Source of the DNA: Polyangium jinanense
GTDB taxonomy: Bacteria; Myxococcota; Polyangia; Polyangiales; Polyangiaceae
Assembly (NCBI RefSeq): GCF_028435365.1
Contig: NZ_JAGTJJ010000002.1
Span: 186,001-250,000 of the forward strand
Reading direction: 5' to 3'
Length of the DNA: 64,000 nucleotides
The notes under the pieces are model-generated. The model had not been told where the DNA came from. It worked only from the letters and a program-made list of their open reading frames with translations, and made no database searches. Below, in pieces: positions 50,219-59,980 of this stretch. Within the stretch, counting starts at the first letter, position 1. Each line of letters opens with the position of its first letter. The position numbers were made by a program, and so were the translations under genes.

Positions 50219-52621
50219 ATGCGACGACGGTTTGCGTTCCTGGTGCTTTCTTCATCGGCCGCGACGCTGCTCGCGGCGCTGGGTCAAGGGTGCGGTGGCG
50301 GAGGATCGTCGTCCTCGGGCGGAACGGGCGCGGCGGGCTCGGGCAGCACGACCGGGACCGGCGGCATGGGTGGGTCGTCGTCGGGGACGGGCGGCGACGA
50401 CACGCTGTTCGACGCGGGGAGCTGCCCGACCGGCGAGGCGTGTGACGGCGGCGTCTGCGCGGGCGGCGTGTGCTGCGCGGTGGAGCTCGCGTGCGGCGAG
50501 GCGTGTTGCGGCGGGGGCGAGGTCTGCTCGTTCCAGAAGTGCGTGACGCCGGGGGCGAGCTGCGCCGAGTCGGGCGACTGCGCGGCCGGCGAGTATTGCG
50601 AGCTCTCGCTCGGCGATCCGCAGGGCATGGACGGCGGCGTGGACGCGGGGTGCATGGGCGGGGCGCAGGTGCCTTCGGGCAAGTGTCTGCCGAAGCCGCC
50701 GACGTGCGCGCCGGGCATGCCCCCGCCGAAGCCGGGGGATCCGCTCACGTGCCTCGAGTCCTGCCAATACAAGCCCGCGGCGTCGACGTTCGCGCCCGAG
50801 CTCAAGTTCGCCTGGGGCGGACAGCTCTCGGCGCCCTTCTCGACGGACGTGATGATGTCGCCGATCGTGATCGAGCTTGACGACGACGACTGCGACGGGA
50901 AGGTCACGGCCAAGGACATCCCGGAGATCGTGTTCGCGACCTTCACGGGCGGCGCCTACCAGGGTGCTGGGATGCTGCACGCGATCAGCGTCGTGGGCGG
51001 GCAGGTCGTGGAGAAGTGGGCTGCGGCCGGCATTCACCCGACGAAGCAGCTCGCGGCGGGCAACATCGACGGCGCGGCGGGCAACGAGGTCGTCGCGTGC
51101 GCCGAGGGCGCGGACGCGGGCGTGCGTGCGCTGAAGGGTGACGGGAGCCTGCTCTGGGCGACGGCGCCGATGCGTTGCTTCATGCCCACGGTCGCGGACC
51201 TCGACGGCGACGGCACGGTGGAGGTCGTGGTCGAGGGCGGTATCCTCGACGGCGTGACGGGCGCGGTGAAGGCCTCGTTCTCGGCGGAGCTCTCGAGCTC
51301 GTTCGTCGTGAGCGACGTGACGGGCGACGGCGTGCTCGACATCGTGACGGGCAGCCAGGTCTTCGACGCGGCTGGCATGCTGCTGCTCGACACGGGCACG
51401 GCGAACCAGAGCAACTTCTACGCGACGCAGGACTGGAAGAGCCCCTGGCCGGCGGTCGCCGATTTTGACGCCGACGGCAAACCCGAGGTGGTCGTCGTCG
51501 ACAACCTGAACCACGCGCTCGTCGTGTGGCGGTACGACGCGGCGGCGCCGGGCAAGTTCACGATCGTGCGTCCCGCGCTCGACATCAATGGCACGCTCTC
51601 GCCCTCGCTCTGCCCCGCGGGGAGCTGGGGCAACACGCACGGCGGTGGACCGCCCACGATTGCCGATTTCAATGGGGATGGGACGCCGGACGTGGCGATG
51701 GCGGGCGGCGTGGGGTATGCGGTGCTCGACGGCAAGAAGCTCGTCGACGCGGCCGTGCCCGGGAGCGAGGCGTTCTTGTGGATCAAGCAGACGTCCGATT
51801 GCTCGAGCGCCTCGACGGGCAGCACGGTGTTCGATTTCGACGGCGACGGCAAGGCAGAGGTCGTGTATTCGGATCAGCAGCGCCTTCGCGTGTACGAGGG
51901 GCCGACGGGGAACGTGCTCTGGGAGCGTTGCAACACGACCGCGACCTTGATCGAGAATCCCGTCGTGGCGGACGTGGACAACGACGGGCACGCCGACATC
52001 GTGGCCGTGTCGAACGCCTACGGGCAGGCGAGCGCGAGCTTGCAATGCGACGACGGCGTGAGCATCGCGCAATCGGGCGTGCGGATCTTCGGCGACACCT
52101 CGGGCAAGTGGGTGCGCACGCGGCGGGTGTGGAACGAGCACGCCTACCATATCACGAACGTCGAGGAGGACGGGACGATCCCCACGAAGGAATTGCCGAA
52201 CTACCTCCAGCCCGGCCTCAACAATTTCCGCCAGAACAAGCAGCCGGGCAGCGAGTTCGCCGCGCCGGATGCCGTCGTCTCGCTCGTGCCCGTCTGCGTC
52301 GGGCCTTACGGGCTCGTCGCGGTCGTGCGCAACGTGGGCGAGGCGTCCTTGCCCGCGGGCGTCGTCGTCGGGTTTTACAAGGGAAACCACCCCAATGGCG
52401 AGCTCCTCGGGCAGGGCACGACCTCGAAGGTGCTTTATGCGGCGGAGTCCGAGTCCGTCCTGCTCCCGCTCCCCGGTGCGCCGGGCGATGTCACGAACGG
52501 GGCCGCGCCGATCTACGCCGTCGTCGACGACACGAGCGTGCCGCACCCGGCCTGGACCGAGTGCCGTACCGACAACAACGTGTCCGCTCCGGCGAGCGGC
52601 GCCTGCAATTCGCCGAAGTAA
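50219..52621 (+). CDS. FG-GAP/VCBS-repeat lipoprotein
   Basis: An 800-aa lipoprotein (signal peptide then GQGC, followed by a Ser/Gly-rich linker). Residues ~60-160 are Cys-rich (CCAVELACGEACCGGGEVC). From ~200 on there are several FG-GAP/VCBS blades with Ca-binding DxDxDGxxD loops (DLDGDGTVEV, DFDADGKPEV, DFNGDGTPDV, DFDGDGKAEV, DVDNDGHADI), and the last ~120 residues form a CARDB-like beta-sandwich (VAVVRNVGEASLPAGVVVGFY). A Ca-dependent surface adhesin or scaffold is likely. ATG 50219 starts the signal peptide; the frame is open upstream to 50177. Confidence 0.82.
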   Translation: MRRRFAFLVLSSSAATLLAALGQGCGGGGSSSSGGTGAAGSGSTTGTGGMGGSSSGTGGDDTLFDAGSCPTGEACDGGVCAGGVCCAVELACGEACCGGGEVCSFQKCVTPGASCAESGDCAAGEYCELSLGDPQGMDGGVDAGCMGGAQVPSGKCLPKPPTCAPGMPPPKPGDPLTCLESCQYKPAASTFAPELKFAWGGQLSAPFSTDVMMSPIVIELDDDDCDGKVTAKDIPEIVFATFTGGAYQGAGMLHAISVVGGQVVEKWAAAGIHPTKQLAAGNIDGAAGNEVVACAEGADAGVRALKGDGSLLWATAPMRCFMPTVADLDGDGTVEVVVEGGILDGVTGAVKASFSAELSSSFVVSDVTGDGVLDIVTGSQVFDAAGMLLLDTGTANQSNFYATQDWKSPWPAVADFDADGKPEVVVVDNLNHALVVWRYDAAAPGKFTIVRPALDINGTLSPSLCPAGSWGNTHGGGPPTIADFNGDGTPDVAMAGGVGYAVLDGKKLVDAAVPGSEAFLWIKQTSDCSSASTGSTVFDFDGDGKAEVVYSDQQRLRVYEGPTGNVLWERCNTTATLIENPVVADVDNDGHADIVAVSNAYGQASASLQCDDGVSIAQSGVRIFGDTSGKWVRTRRVWNEHAYHITNVEEDGTIPTKELPNYLQPGLNNFRQNKQPGSEFAAPDAVVSLVPVCVGPYGLVAVVRNVGEASLPAGVVVGFYKGNHPNGELLGQGTTSKVLYAAESESVLLPLPGAPGDVTNGAAPIYAVVDDTSVPHPAWTECRTDNNVSAPASGACNSPK

Positions 52622-52624
52622 GCT

Positions 52625-55600
52625 TCAAGCGGCGGCGGCCGAGACCGCGTCGAGCAGCCCCAGGACCACATCGGGTTCGGCCGGCTTCACGAGGTGCTGC
52701 GTGAAACCGGCCGCCGCGGCCAGGCGGCGATCCGAGTCCTGGCCATACCCCGTCAATGCGACGAGCCTGGCCGGCCTGTGCCCCGAGGCGCGCAGGCGCC
52801 GGGCGACCTCGTAGCCATCCATGCCGGGCAATCCGATGTCGAGGAACACGACCTCGGGGCGCTGCTCACCCGCGGCCGTGAGCGCGCTGAGCCCATCGTG
52901 GACGATCCGCACCTCGTGGCCCTGCTCCCGCACGAGCTCGCCGATCATGATCGCGGCATCGACGTTGTCGTCCACCACGAGAACACGGAGCCTGCGGCCT
53001 GCATGCACATGGTTTGGCGGGCCAATCCGTGCCGGCAGCGAAGGCTCGGTCTCGGCGCACGCCGGCTCCTCCGGCGCAAGGGGCAGCCACACGAAGAACG
53101 TGCTGCCCTGCCCGAGACCCGGGCTTCGCGCCTCCACGGTGCCGCCGTGCATCTCGACCAGGTGGCGCACGATGGAAAGCCCGATTCCGAGCCCGCCCTG
53201 GGCCCGATCGAGCGTGCGTTCCGCTTGCTCGAAGATGTGCCACACCCGGTCGAGCATCTGCGGCGCGATCCCCACGCCATTGTCGTGCACGCAGAGCTCC
53301 ACCCGCGCTCCGATCCGCGTCACGCGCAGGGTGATGTGCCCTCCCGGATCGGTGTATTTCGCCGCGTTCGTGAGCAAATTGACGAGGATCTGCTCCAGGC
53401 GGACGGCGTCCGCGAAGACGGGCACGGGTTCGTCCGGCAGCTCGATCGTGAGCGTGTGGTGCCGCCCCTCGATGAGCCCGCGCGTCGCGTCGACGGCGCG
53501 CGAGACCACGGTCGCGACGTCGAGCCGCTCCTTGCGGAGCTCGATCTTGCCGCGGGTCAGGCGCGAAACGTCGAGCAGGTCGTCGACGAGGCGCGCGAGG
53601 TTGTCGGTCTGGCGCTCCAGGATCTGCAGGTGCCGATCCGTCCCCGCATTCGCGTGCCGCGCCCGGATGATGTGCAGCGCCATGCGCATCGGCGCGAGGG
53701 GATTGCGGAGCTCGTGCGCGAGCATGGCCAGAAACTCGTCCTTGCGGCGGTCCGCCTCGGCTTGCATCTCCTCGGCCTGCTTGCGCTCGGTGATGTCGGT
53801 ACACGAGCCGATGTGGCCGAGGAAGCAGCCTTCCTCGCTCCGCCGCGGCACGCCGTAATCGAGGAACCACCGGTACGAGCCGTCCGGCATCCGCAGGCGA
53901 TACTCGAAGGTGAAGGGCTCGTGGGCGCCCACGGCAGCCTCGAAGATCCTCTGGACCCGCGGGCGATCTTCGGGGTGAAGCGGGGCGAGCCAGCCCCTGC
54001 CCAGCGCCTCGTCGTACGATTGGCCCGTGAGCCGCTGCCAGGTCGCATTGATGTAAACACACGACCCGGCCACGTCCGTCATCCAGATGATGACCGGCGC
54101 GTTGTCGGCCAGCGTGCGAAAGCGCTGCTCGCTCTCGCGCAGGCGGTCGGTCTCCTTCGCCACCTGCCGGCGCAGCCGCGAGAGCTCGATCCGCGCCTCG
54201 ACCCGGGCCAGCAATTCCCGCGGCGAAAAGGGTTTGACCAGGTAATCGTCGGCGCCGAACGCGGCCCCCTCCACGCGCGCCGACTCGCTGGCGCGGGCCG
54301 AGAGCATCACGATGGGCACGGTCTGCGTCCGTGGATCGGCGCGCAGCTCGCGGACGAGGGCGAAGCCGTCGAGGCCCGGCATCATCACGTCGGTGAGGAT
54401 CAGATCGGGCACATGGACGCGGGCGTGGTCGAGCGCCTCGATCCCATCCGAGACCGCGTCGACGTCGTGGTATGGCTCGAGCAGGCGGCGGATGTAGCGC
54501 TGCATGTCGGCGTTGTCCTCGGCGAGCAGCACGCGGGCGCGGACGCCGCCCTCGCCTTCGGGCGCGGGGCACGACGACGGCGGGCCCTCGCTCGCAACCC
54601 GCGCGGGCGCCTCGACCCAGTGCTCCGCCTCCTCCACGAAAGCCGCGGCGTTCGTCGCCGAGAGTCCGAGCTCGCGCTCGGCGCCGATGCGCTCGGCGGG
54701 CAGGTGCGCCGCGCCCGCCGGAATGCTGACCGTGAACGTACTGCCCTGACCGACGGTGCTCGTGACGGAGACCGTTCCTTTGTGAAACCCCACGAGCTCG
54801 CGGACGAGCGCGAGACCGATGCCGGAGCCCTCGAACGTACGCCCGCGGGCACGCTGCACGCGATGAAAACGCTCGAAGAGCCGCGGCAGCTCCTCCTCGG
54901 GAATGCCCGTGCCGGTGTCGTGGACCGAGAGCGCCACGCTATCGCCGGTCCAGCGCAGCGAAACCTCGATCGACCCGTCGAACGTGAACTTGAAGGCGTT
55001 CGAGATCAGGTTGAGGACGATCTTCTCCCACATCTCGCGGTCGACGTAGACGAGCTCCGGCAGCGGCGCGCAATCGACGACGAGCCGGAGCCCCGCCCGC
55101 TCGACGACCGAGCGGAACGTATTGACGAGCTCCGCGGTGAATGTCGCGAGATCGGTCGGCTCGTAGGCCACTTGCATGCGCGCGGCCTCGATCCGGGAGA
55201 AATCGAGCAATGTATTGACGAGCTTGAGCAAGCGCCGCGCATTGCGCCGTACGACGTCGAGCTCGCGCCGTTGCTCGTCGCTCAACGGGCCGTGCGCGCC
55301 GCGGATAAGCTCCTCGACCGGGCCCAGCATGAGCGTGAGCGGCGTGCGGAACTCGTGGCTCACGTTGGAGAAGAAGCGGGTCTTGAGCTCGTCGAGGCGG
55401 CTCATCTTTTCGTTCGCGATACGTAGCTGCTCGTTGGCTCGCTGGATCTCCTGCGCGCGATGGTAGAGCTCCGACTCCATCCGCTCCGCGCGCGTCCGCT
55501 CCTCCTCGACGAGCCGGCTCTGCTCGCCGCCGAGCTTCTTCAGGAGCACGAACTCCGTCACGTCCTCGCCGCGGTGAATGACGTGCGTGACCGTCCCGTT

Positions 55601-56044
55601 CTCGTCGAGGACCGGGGTATTCGTCGGGCTGTAGTAGCGTTCCGTGAAGCCCCCGCCCTCCGACGCGGGCCGGCGAATGTCGTACTTCTGCACGGCCATC
55701 GTGTCGGCGACCCCCGTCGAAAAGACGCGCTCGAGCGAGGCGCGGAGGTTGCGCGTCCCCGTGGCGTTCGGATCGTCCGGGTTATCGGGAAAGACATCGA
55801 ACAGGTTGCGGCCGACGGTCGCCTCGCGCGAGACCAGCCTCGTCCGCAAGAAAGCGTCGCTCGCGGCCACGATCTGGAAGTCCGGGTCGAGGACGAGGTA
55901 ACTCTCGGGCGCGGACTCGAAGAGCGCGCGGAAATCGGGCTCGCTCGTCCGGGAGGCGGTGGCTGGGCAGGATGCCCCGTTCCGCCCGTCGGCGCACGCT
56001 CGCGGGGGCTGCCTTCGCTCGTGATGCTTGGATCGCCCTAACAT
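52625..56044 (-). CDS. Hybrid sensor histidine kinase with two transmitters and two receivers
   Basis: A 1139-aa soluble protein. Approximate order: PAS (35-165), coiled coil (170-220), HisKA with His230 in SHEFRTPL, HATPase (330-455), receiver (505-620, DVMMPGLDG), coiled coil, PAS-PAC (650-765), second HisKA with His in AHELRNPL (~790), second HATPase (885-1000), and C-terminal receiver (1015-1130, [15 protein letters not shown]). No membrane segment is present, so it senses cytoplasmic signals. Two complete transmitter modules in one chain are uncommon. No Hpt or regulator gene is adjacent. Its stop is 3 bp from the convergent FG-GAP gene. Confidence 0.9.
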   Translation of the reverse strand: MLGRSKHHERRQPPRACADGRNGASCPATASRTSEPDFRALFESAPESYLVLDPDFQIVAASDAFLRTRLVSREATVGRNLFDVFPDNPDDPNATGTRNLRASLERVFSTGVADTMAVQKYDIRRPASEGGGFTERYYSPTNTPVLDENGTVTHVIHRGEDVTEFVLLKKLGGEQSRLVEEERTRAERMESELYHRAQEIQRANEQLRIANEKMSRLDELKTRFFSNVSHEFRTPLTLMLGPVEELIRGAHGPLSDEQRRELDVVRRNARRLLKLVNTLLDFSRIEAARMQVAYEPTDLATFTAELVNTFRSVVERAGLRLVVDCAPLPELVYVDREMWEKIVLNLISNAFKFTFDGSIEVSLRWTGDSVALSVHDTGTGIPEEELPRLFERFHRVQRARGRTFEGSGIGLALVRELVGFHKGTVSVTSTVGQGSTFTVSIPAGAAHLPAERIGAERELGLSATNAAAFVEEAEHWVEAPARVASEGPPSSCPAPEGEGGVRARVLLAEDNADMQRYIRRLLEPYHDVDAVSDGIEALDHARVHVPDLILTDVMMPGLDGFALVRELRADPRTQTVPIVMLSARASESARVEGAAFGADDYLVKPFSPRELLARVEARIELSRLRRQVAKETDRLRESEQRFRTLADNAPVIIWMTDVAGSCVYINATWQRLTGQSYDEALGRGWLAPLHPEDRPRVQRIFEAAVGAHEPFTFEYRLRMPDGSYRWFLDYGVPRRSEEGCFLGHIGSCTDITERKQAEEMQAEADRRKDEFLAMLAHELRNPLAPMRMALHIIRARHANAGTDRHLQILERQTDNLARLVDDLLDVSRLTRGKIELRKERLDVATVVSRAVDATRGLIEGRHHTLTIELPDEPVPVFADAVRLEQILVNLLTNAAKYTDPGGHITLRVTRIGARVELCVHDNGVGIAPQMLDRVWHIFEQAERTLDRAQGGLGIGLSIVRHLVEMHGGTVEARSPGLGQGSTFFVWLPLAPEEPACAETEPSLPARIGPPNHVHAGRRLRVLVVDDNVDAAIMIGELVREQGHEVRIVHDGLSALTAAGEQRPEVVFLDIGLPGMDGYEVARRLRASGHRPARLVALTGYGQDSDRRLAAAAGFTQHLVKPAEPDVVLGLLDAVSAAAA

Positions 56045-56284
56045 GGTGCAGTTTGGCGACGCTCGTGTTTCGTCGCTCAGCGGCCCCCGTGCGTGTCGGG
56101 TACGAACATTGCGCGCGGGGGGGACGGTTCATCCCTGTTGCATGATCCCTTCCACTCGGATCGAGCGGTCTCGGGAACAATGGGAGAACTCGACACCCGC
56201 CGGACCATCTGCCAGAGTCGGGGCCGCCGCCTGTAAGTTGGGCGGTCGTTCGGCGTTATCTTCTTCGTCAGGAGGATCTTTCGT

Positions 56285-57148
56285 ATGCGCTTCGGTTCTG
56301 TGCTCGCGTTCGTCTTGCTCGTCCCCGCCTCGTTCGGGCTCATCGGCTGTGGCGGTCCGCATCATGGGGGCGGCTTTGGCGCGCGCGCCTCGCAGGAGGC
56401 GGTCCGTCACATCACGGTCGTCGGCCACGGCGAGGCCCAGGGCAAACCCGACATCGCGCGGACGAGCCTCGGCGTCGAGGCCTCGGCGCCGACGGTCGAA
56501 GAGGCGATGAACCAGACGAACGCGCGGATGAAGGCAATCCTCGACGCGCTGAAGAAGCTTGGCCTCGAGGAGAAGGACATCCAGACGGCCAATTTCTCGA
56601 TCTCGATCGAGCGGCCCTTCGAGGGTCCCGTGCCCATGGCCATGCCCATGCCCGAGGCGCTCCCCGCGACGAAGGGCGGAAAGGCCGCGGCGGCCACGAC
56701 GGCGGGGGCGGCGGCCCCCATGGTGCCGCCGCCGCCGTCCTTGAAATACCGGGTGAGCAACACCGTGGAGGTCACGATCCGCGACGTGTCGAAGGCGAGC
56801 CGCGTCGTGCAGGCGGCGGTCGACGCGGGAGCGAACAACGTGTGGAACGTGAACTTCGGGATCGACGACACGAAGGCGCTCGAAGCGACGGCGCGGGAAA
56901 AGGCGGTCGCGGACGCGAAGGCGCGGGCCGAGGTGCTGGCGAAGCTCTCGGGGCTCGAGCTCGGGCCGGTGATCAGCGTGAGCGAGGTCATCGGGCGTGG
57001 CCCGATCGGCCCGATGCCGATGATGGCCACGGCCGAGGCGAAATTTGGCGGCGGCCCGCCGCTCTCGATGGGCGAGGTGACGTACTCGACTTCGATCGAG
57101 GTCATCTTCGGCATCAAGAAGGCGCCCGAGCCGCCCCCGGCGGAGTGA
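56285..57148 (+). CDS. SIMPL (DUF541) domain lipoprotein
   Basis: A 287-aa exported protein with a lipobox (GLIGC) and a SIMPL/DUF541 domain: ITVVGHGEAQGKPDIARTSL at the start, the helix EEAMNQTNARMKAILDALK, and ENPDIQ-type segment KDIQTANFSIS. A Pro/Ala-rich insertion (~120-155) interrupts the domain. The family includes BP26/OMP28; it is periplasmic or outer-membrane associated, with an uncertain role. ATG 56285 has AGGAGG about 9 nt upstream. It converges with the small membrane gene, 2 bp between stops. Confidence 0.85.
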   Translation: MRFGSVLAFVLLVPASFGLIGCGGPHHGGGFGARASQEAVRHITVVGHGEAQGKPDIARTSLGVEASAPTVEEAMNQTNARMKAILDALKKLGLEEKDIQTANFSISIERPFEGPVPMAMPMPEALPATKGGKAAAATTAGAAAPMVPPPPSLKYRVSNTVEVTIRDVSKASRVVQAAVDAGANNVWNVNFGIDDTKALEATAREKAVADAKARAEVLAKLSGLELGPVISVSEVIGRGPIGPMPMMATAEAKFGGGPPLSMGEVTYSTSIEVIFGIKKAPEPPPAE

Positions 57149-57150
57149 TC

Positions 57151-57555
57151 TCAATCGGCGCCGCGCGGCGGGCCGAGCAGGGTACCAAGCAGGATCGCAC
57201 GACGCACGTCCTCGGGTTTTTCCAGAAGAACCCGGGACGTGCGCCTTGGGCGCGGCGCGGCGCGTGAGCTTTCGAGCGGGCTCGGGAGCGCAAAGCGCGT
57301 CTCTTCGAGCGAGACCGGGCGCGCGGGGATTTCCTCCAGCGAACGATATTCCACCGGGGAGCGACGATCGGGCAGCGGGCGCGACGGCGCTGAAAGCGCC
57401 GAGTCCTTTGCCATTCCAAGCAAAACTTGCCGGCGCGCCGCGAGCTTTTGCACGGCGCGCTGCTGGGCTTTGCGGGCGACTCGGTCGAGAAGCGCCGGCA
57501 CGATCGGCATCATCAAGAACAGGATCACGACGAGCAGGGAGACGAGCCCGTCCAC
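57151..57555 (-). CDS. Small single-span membrane protein downstream of floA
   Basis: A 134-aa protein from GTG 57555 with one N-terminal transmembrane helix (LLVVILFLMMPIVPALL) and a basic, Arg/Pro-rich cytoplasmic tail. No domain is recognised. It starts 4 bp after the floA stop on the same strand and is the third gene of the NfeD-FloA operon, so a microdomain-associated role is plausible by context only. Confidence 0.6.
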   Translation of the reverse strand: MDGLVSLLVVILFLMMPIVPALLDRVARKAQQRAVQKLAARRQVLLGMAKDSALSAPSRPLPDRRSPVEYRSLEEIPARPVSLEETRFALPSPLESSRAAPRPRRTSRVLLEKPEDVRRAILLGTLLGPPRGAD

Positions 57556-57559
57556 GGCC

Positions 57560-58549
57560 TCACCTTTGTCCTTGCCCGATCGCCGGCCTCACGTCGGTCG
57601 AAACGTCGTTCGCGACCGAATGCCGCATGGCCGTGTCCGCTTCGATGTTCCGCATTCGATAATAATCCAGGATGCCGAGGTTGCCCGACCGGAACGCCTC
57701 GGCCATCGCGCGCGGCACGTCCGCCTCCGCCTCCACGACCCGCGCGCGCATCTCCTGCTCCAGTGCCACGGCCATCGCGCGGCGCTCCTCCGCCTTCGCC
57801 TGCGCGATCTGTTTGTCTGCGTTCGCCTGGTCGATCTGGAGCTTCGCCCCGATGTTCGCGCCGACGTCCACGTCCGCGATGTCGATCGACAGGATCTCGA
57901 ACGCCGTCCCCGCGTCGAGCCCCCGCGCGAGGATGTTTTTCGAGATGTGATCGGGGTTTTCGAGGACCTCCTTGTGGTTCGCGGCCGAGCCGATCGTGCT
58001 CACCATGCCCTCGCCGACGCGCGCGATGATCGTTTCCTCCCCGGCGCCGCCGACGAGCCGATCGAGGTTCGCCCGCACCGTGACGCGCGCGATCGCGATG
58101 AGCTGAATGCCGTCCTTCGCGACCGCGGCGACCCGCGGCGTCTCGATCACCTTCGGCAACACGGACATTTTTACGGCGTCGAGCACGTCTCGCCCGGCGA
58201 GGTCGATCGCGGCGGCGCGCTTGAGCGGCAGATGGATGTTCGCCTTGTCGGCCGAAATCAACGCATTGGCCACGCGCGTCACGTTGCCGCCGGCGAGGTA
58301 ATGCGCTTCGAGGTCGTTCGTCGACACGTCGAGCCCGGCCTTCACCGCGCTGATGCGACCGTTCACGATGACGCCCGGCGGCACCCGGCGAAACCGCATG
58401 CCGATGAGCGACGACAGTCCCACGTACGCCCCCGAAGCCCACGCCGCGATCCAGAGCGGCACGGGGATCAGATAGAGGACCACGAACAGGCCCACGAGCA
58501 CGAGGCCGACGATCCCGATGATCCCGAGCTCCACGCCGAACATGTCCAT
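57560..58549 (-). CDS. floA: Flotillin-like protein FloA
   Basis: A 329-aa protein matching the bacterial FloA (UPF0365) family: an N-terminal membrane-associated hairpin ([28 protein letters not shown] split around residues 8-45), the SPFH core ([33 protein letters not shown]), the [17 protein letters not shown] motif, and the C-terminal coiled region ([20 protein letters not shown]). FloA organises functional membrane microdomains. Its ATG follows the NfeD stop directly (TGAATG), so the pair is translationally coupled, as is usual for these two families. Confidence 0.93.
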   Translation of the reverse strand: MDMFGVELGIIGIVGLVLVGLFVVLYLIPVPLWIAAWASGAYVGLSSLIGMRFRRVPPGVIVNGRISAVKAGLDVSTNDLEAHYLAGGNVTRVANALISADKANIHLPLKRAAAIDLAGRDVLDAVKMSVLPKVIETPRVAAVAKDGIQLIAIARVTVRANLDRLVGGAGEETIIARVGEGMVSTIGSAANHKEVLENPDHISKNILARGLDAGTAFEILSIDIADVDVGANIGAKLQIDQANADKQIAQAKAEERRAMAVALEQEMRARVVEAEADVPRAMAEAFRSGNLGILDYYRMRNIEADTAMRHSVANDVSTDVRPAIGQGQR

Positions 58550-59926
58550 TCACCCTTTTTCCTTCTGACCCGCCGGTCGCACGATCACGTAGCTCCGCTC
58601 CACACGCAAAACCTCGAGCGGCGTACCGGCCGGGATGTATTCTCCCTCGGAGAGCGCATCGACCCGCGCGCCCGTGATCTCCGCGATGCCCGAGGGCCGG
58701 AGCGGCGAGGCCGCCGTGCCGAGGTCGCCGGGCAGGATCGCGTCGAGGGGCGAGGCCGCGAATGGGAGCGCGCGCTCGGGCCGCCCGGTTTCGAGGATGA
58801 GGCTGCGGGCGAACGGCAATCGAGGCAAGAACCGCAAAAGGAGGGCCGCCCCGACGAGCGTGACCACGAGCGCGACGGCGACCTCGGCCGCCGCCTGCAC
58901 CGCGCCCGCCGTGGTCACGCCGGGCCCGACGAAGCTCATCCCGAGCCCCGCGAGAATGGCCGCGACGCCGAGGACGCCTGCCAGGCCAAACCCTGGGATC
59001 ACGAAGATTTCGAGGAGCAGGAGCGCGACCCCGCCGCCCACGAGCACGACCTCCTCCCAGCCCACGAGCGCGAGGATCGCGTGCGACCAGAAGAAGAGCG
59101 CGAGGCAAACGAGCCCAACGATGCCTGGCGCGCCAAACCCAGGCGTGCGGATCTCCACGAAGAGGCCCATCAAGCCGAGCCCGAGGAGGAGCGAGCTGAC
59201 GATGGGCGAGGTCGCGAACCGCACGAGCTCCTCCGCCCAGTTCGGCGCGAGCGTGCGAATCTCCGCGCCGGACAAACCACGCTTGGCCAGGATGTCGTCC
59301 AAGGTCTCGGCGCGGTAACTCGCGGCGCCGAGCGCGAGCGCCTCCTCGGTCGTCAGCGTGAGCAGTTTGCCTTTCGCCACGACGCCCGGCATTTCCACGT
59401 CCGCGTCGACCATGGCCTCGAACAGCGCGGGCGGGCGGCCGCGCGCTTCGGCCGTGGCCCGGAATTCTTTGCGTACGAACGATGTCGCCTTTTCGCCGGC
59501 GGGCTCCGGTCGCCCCTGGGGCCCGGCAAGGACGGGCGCGGCGGCCCCGATCGTCGCGGCCGGGGCCATCGCGATGTCCTCGGCCGCGAGCGCGATCAGC
59601 GCGCCCGCCGAGATCGCCCGCGGATCGACGAAGGCAATCGTGGGGATCCGCGCGTCGAGCAGGGCGTCACGCATGACGAGCGCCGCATCCACGCGCCCGC
59701 CGAGGGTATCGATCGGCAAGACGAGCGCGGCCGCGCCGGCTTGCTCGGCCGCGCGTACGGCGCGCTGCACGTACGGCGCGAGGCCATTGTCGATTTCCCC
59801 GCGAATGGGCGCGACATACACGATGGGCCGCGCCGCTTGCCCGCGCGCGAACGCACAGAGCAAGAGCGCCCATGAAGCGAGCACGAGGACCCAGACGCGA
59901 CGTCGATGTGAAGCGCAATGCGCCAC
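58550..59926 (-). CDS. NfeD-family membrane-bound ClpP-class protease
   Basis: A 458-aa long-form NfeD protein. After a signal peptide comes a ClpP-like Ser protease domain (~30-210; PIDTLGGRVDAA, AISAGALIALA with the likely nucleophile Ser, and EMVDAD-like AMVDADVEM). Four to five hydrophobic segments follow (~235-385; SSLLLGLGLMGLFVEI, VVLVGGGVALLLLEIFVIPG), and then a C-terminal OB-fold NfeD domain (GIAEITGARVDALSEGEYIPAGTPLEVL). The family partners with SPFH/flotillin proteins, which fits floA directly downstream. Confidence 0.9.
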   Translation of the reverse strand: MAHCASHRRRVWVLVLASWALLLCAFARGQAARPIVYVAPIRGEIDNGLAPYVQRAVRAAEQAGAAALVLPIDTLGGRVDAALVMRDALLDARIPTIAFVDPRAISAGALIALAAEDIAMAPAATIGAAAPVLAGPQGRPEPAGEKATSFVRKEFRATAEARGRPPALFEAMVDADVEMPGVVAKGKLLTLTTEEALALGAASYRAETLDDILAKRGLSGAEIRTLAPNWAEELVRFATSPIVSSLLLGLGLMGLFVEIRTPGFGAPGIVGLVCLALFFWSHAILALVGWEEVVLVGGGVALLLLEIFVIPGFGLAGVLGVAAILAGLGMSFVGPGVTTAGAVQAAAEVAVALVVTLVGAALLLRFLPRLPFARSLILETGRPERALPFAASPLDAILPGDLGTAASPLRPSGIAEITGARVDALSEGEYIPAGTPLEVLRVERSYVIVRPAGQKEKG

Positions 59927-59980
59927 GAAAACCCCCGCCTTGAGGCTAGGGCTCCCGCGGCGCGGCGGTAGGGGAGGATG

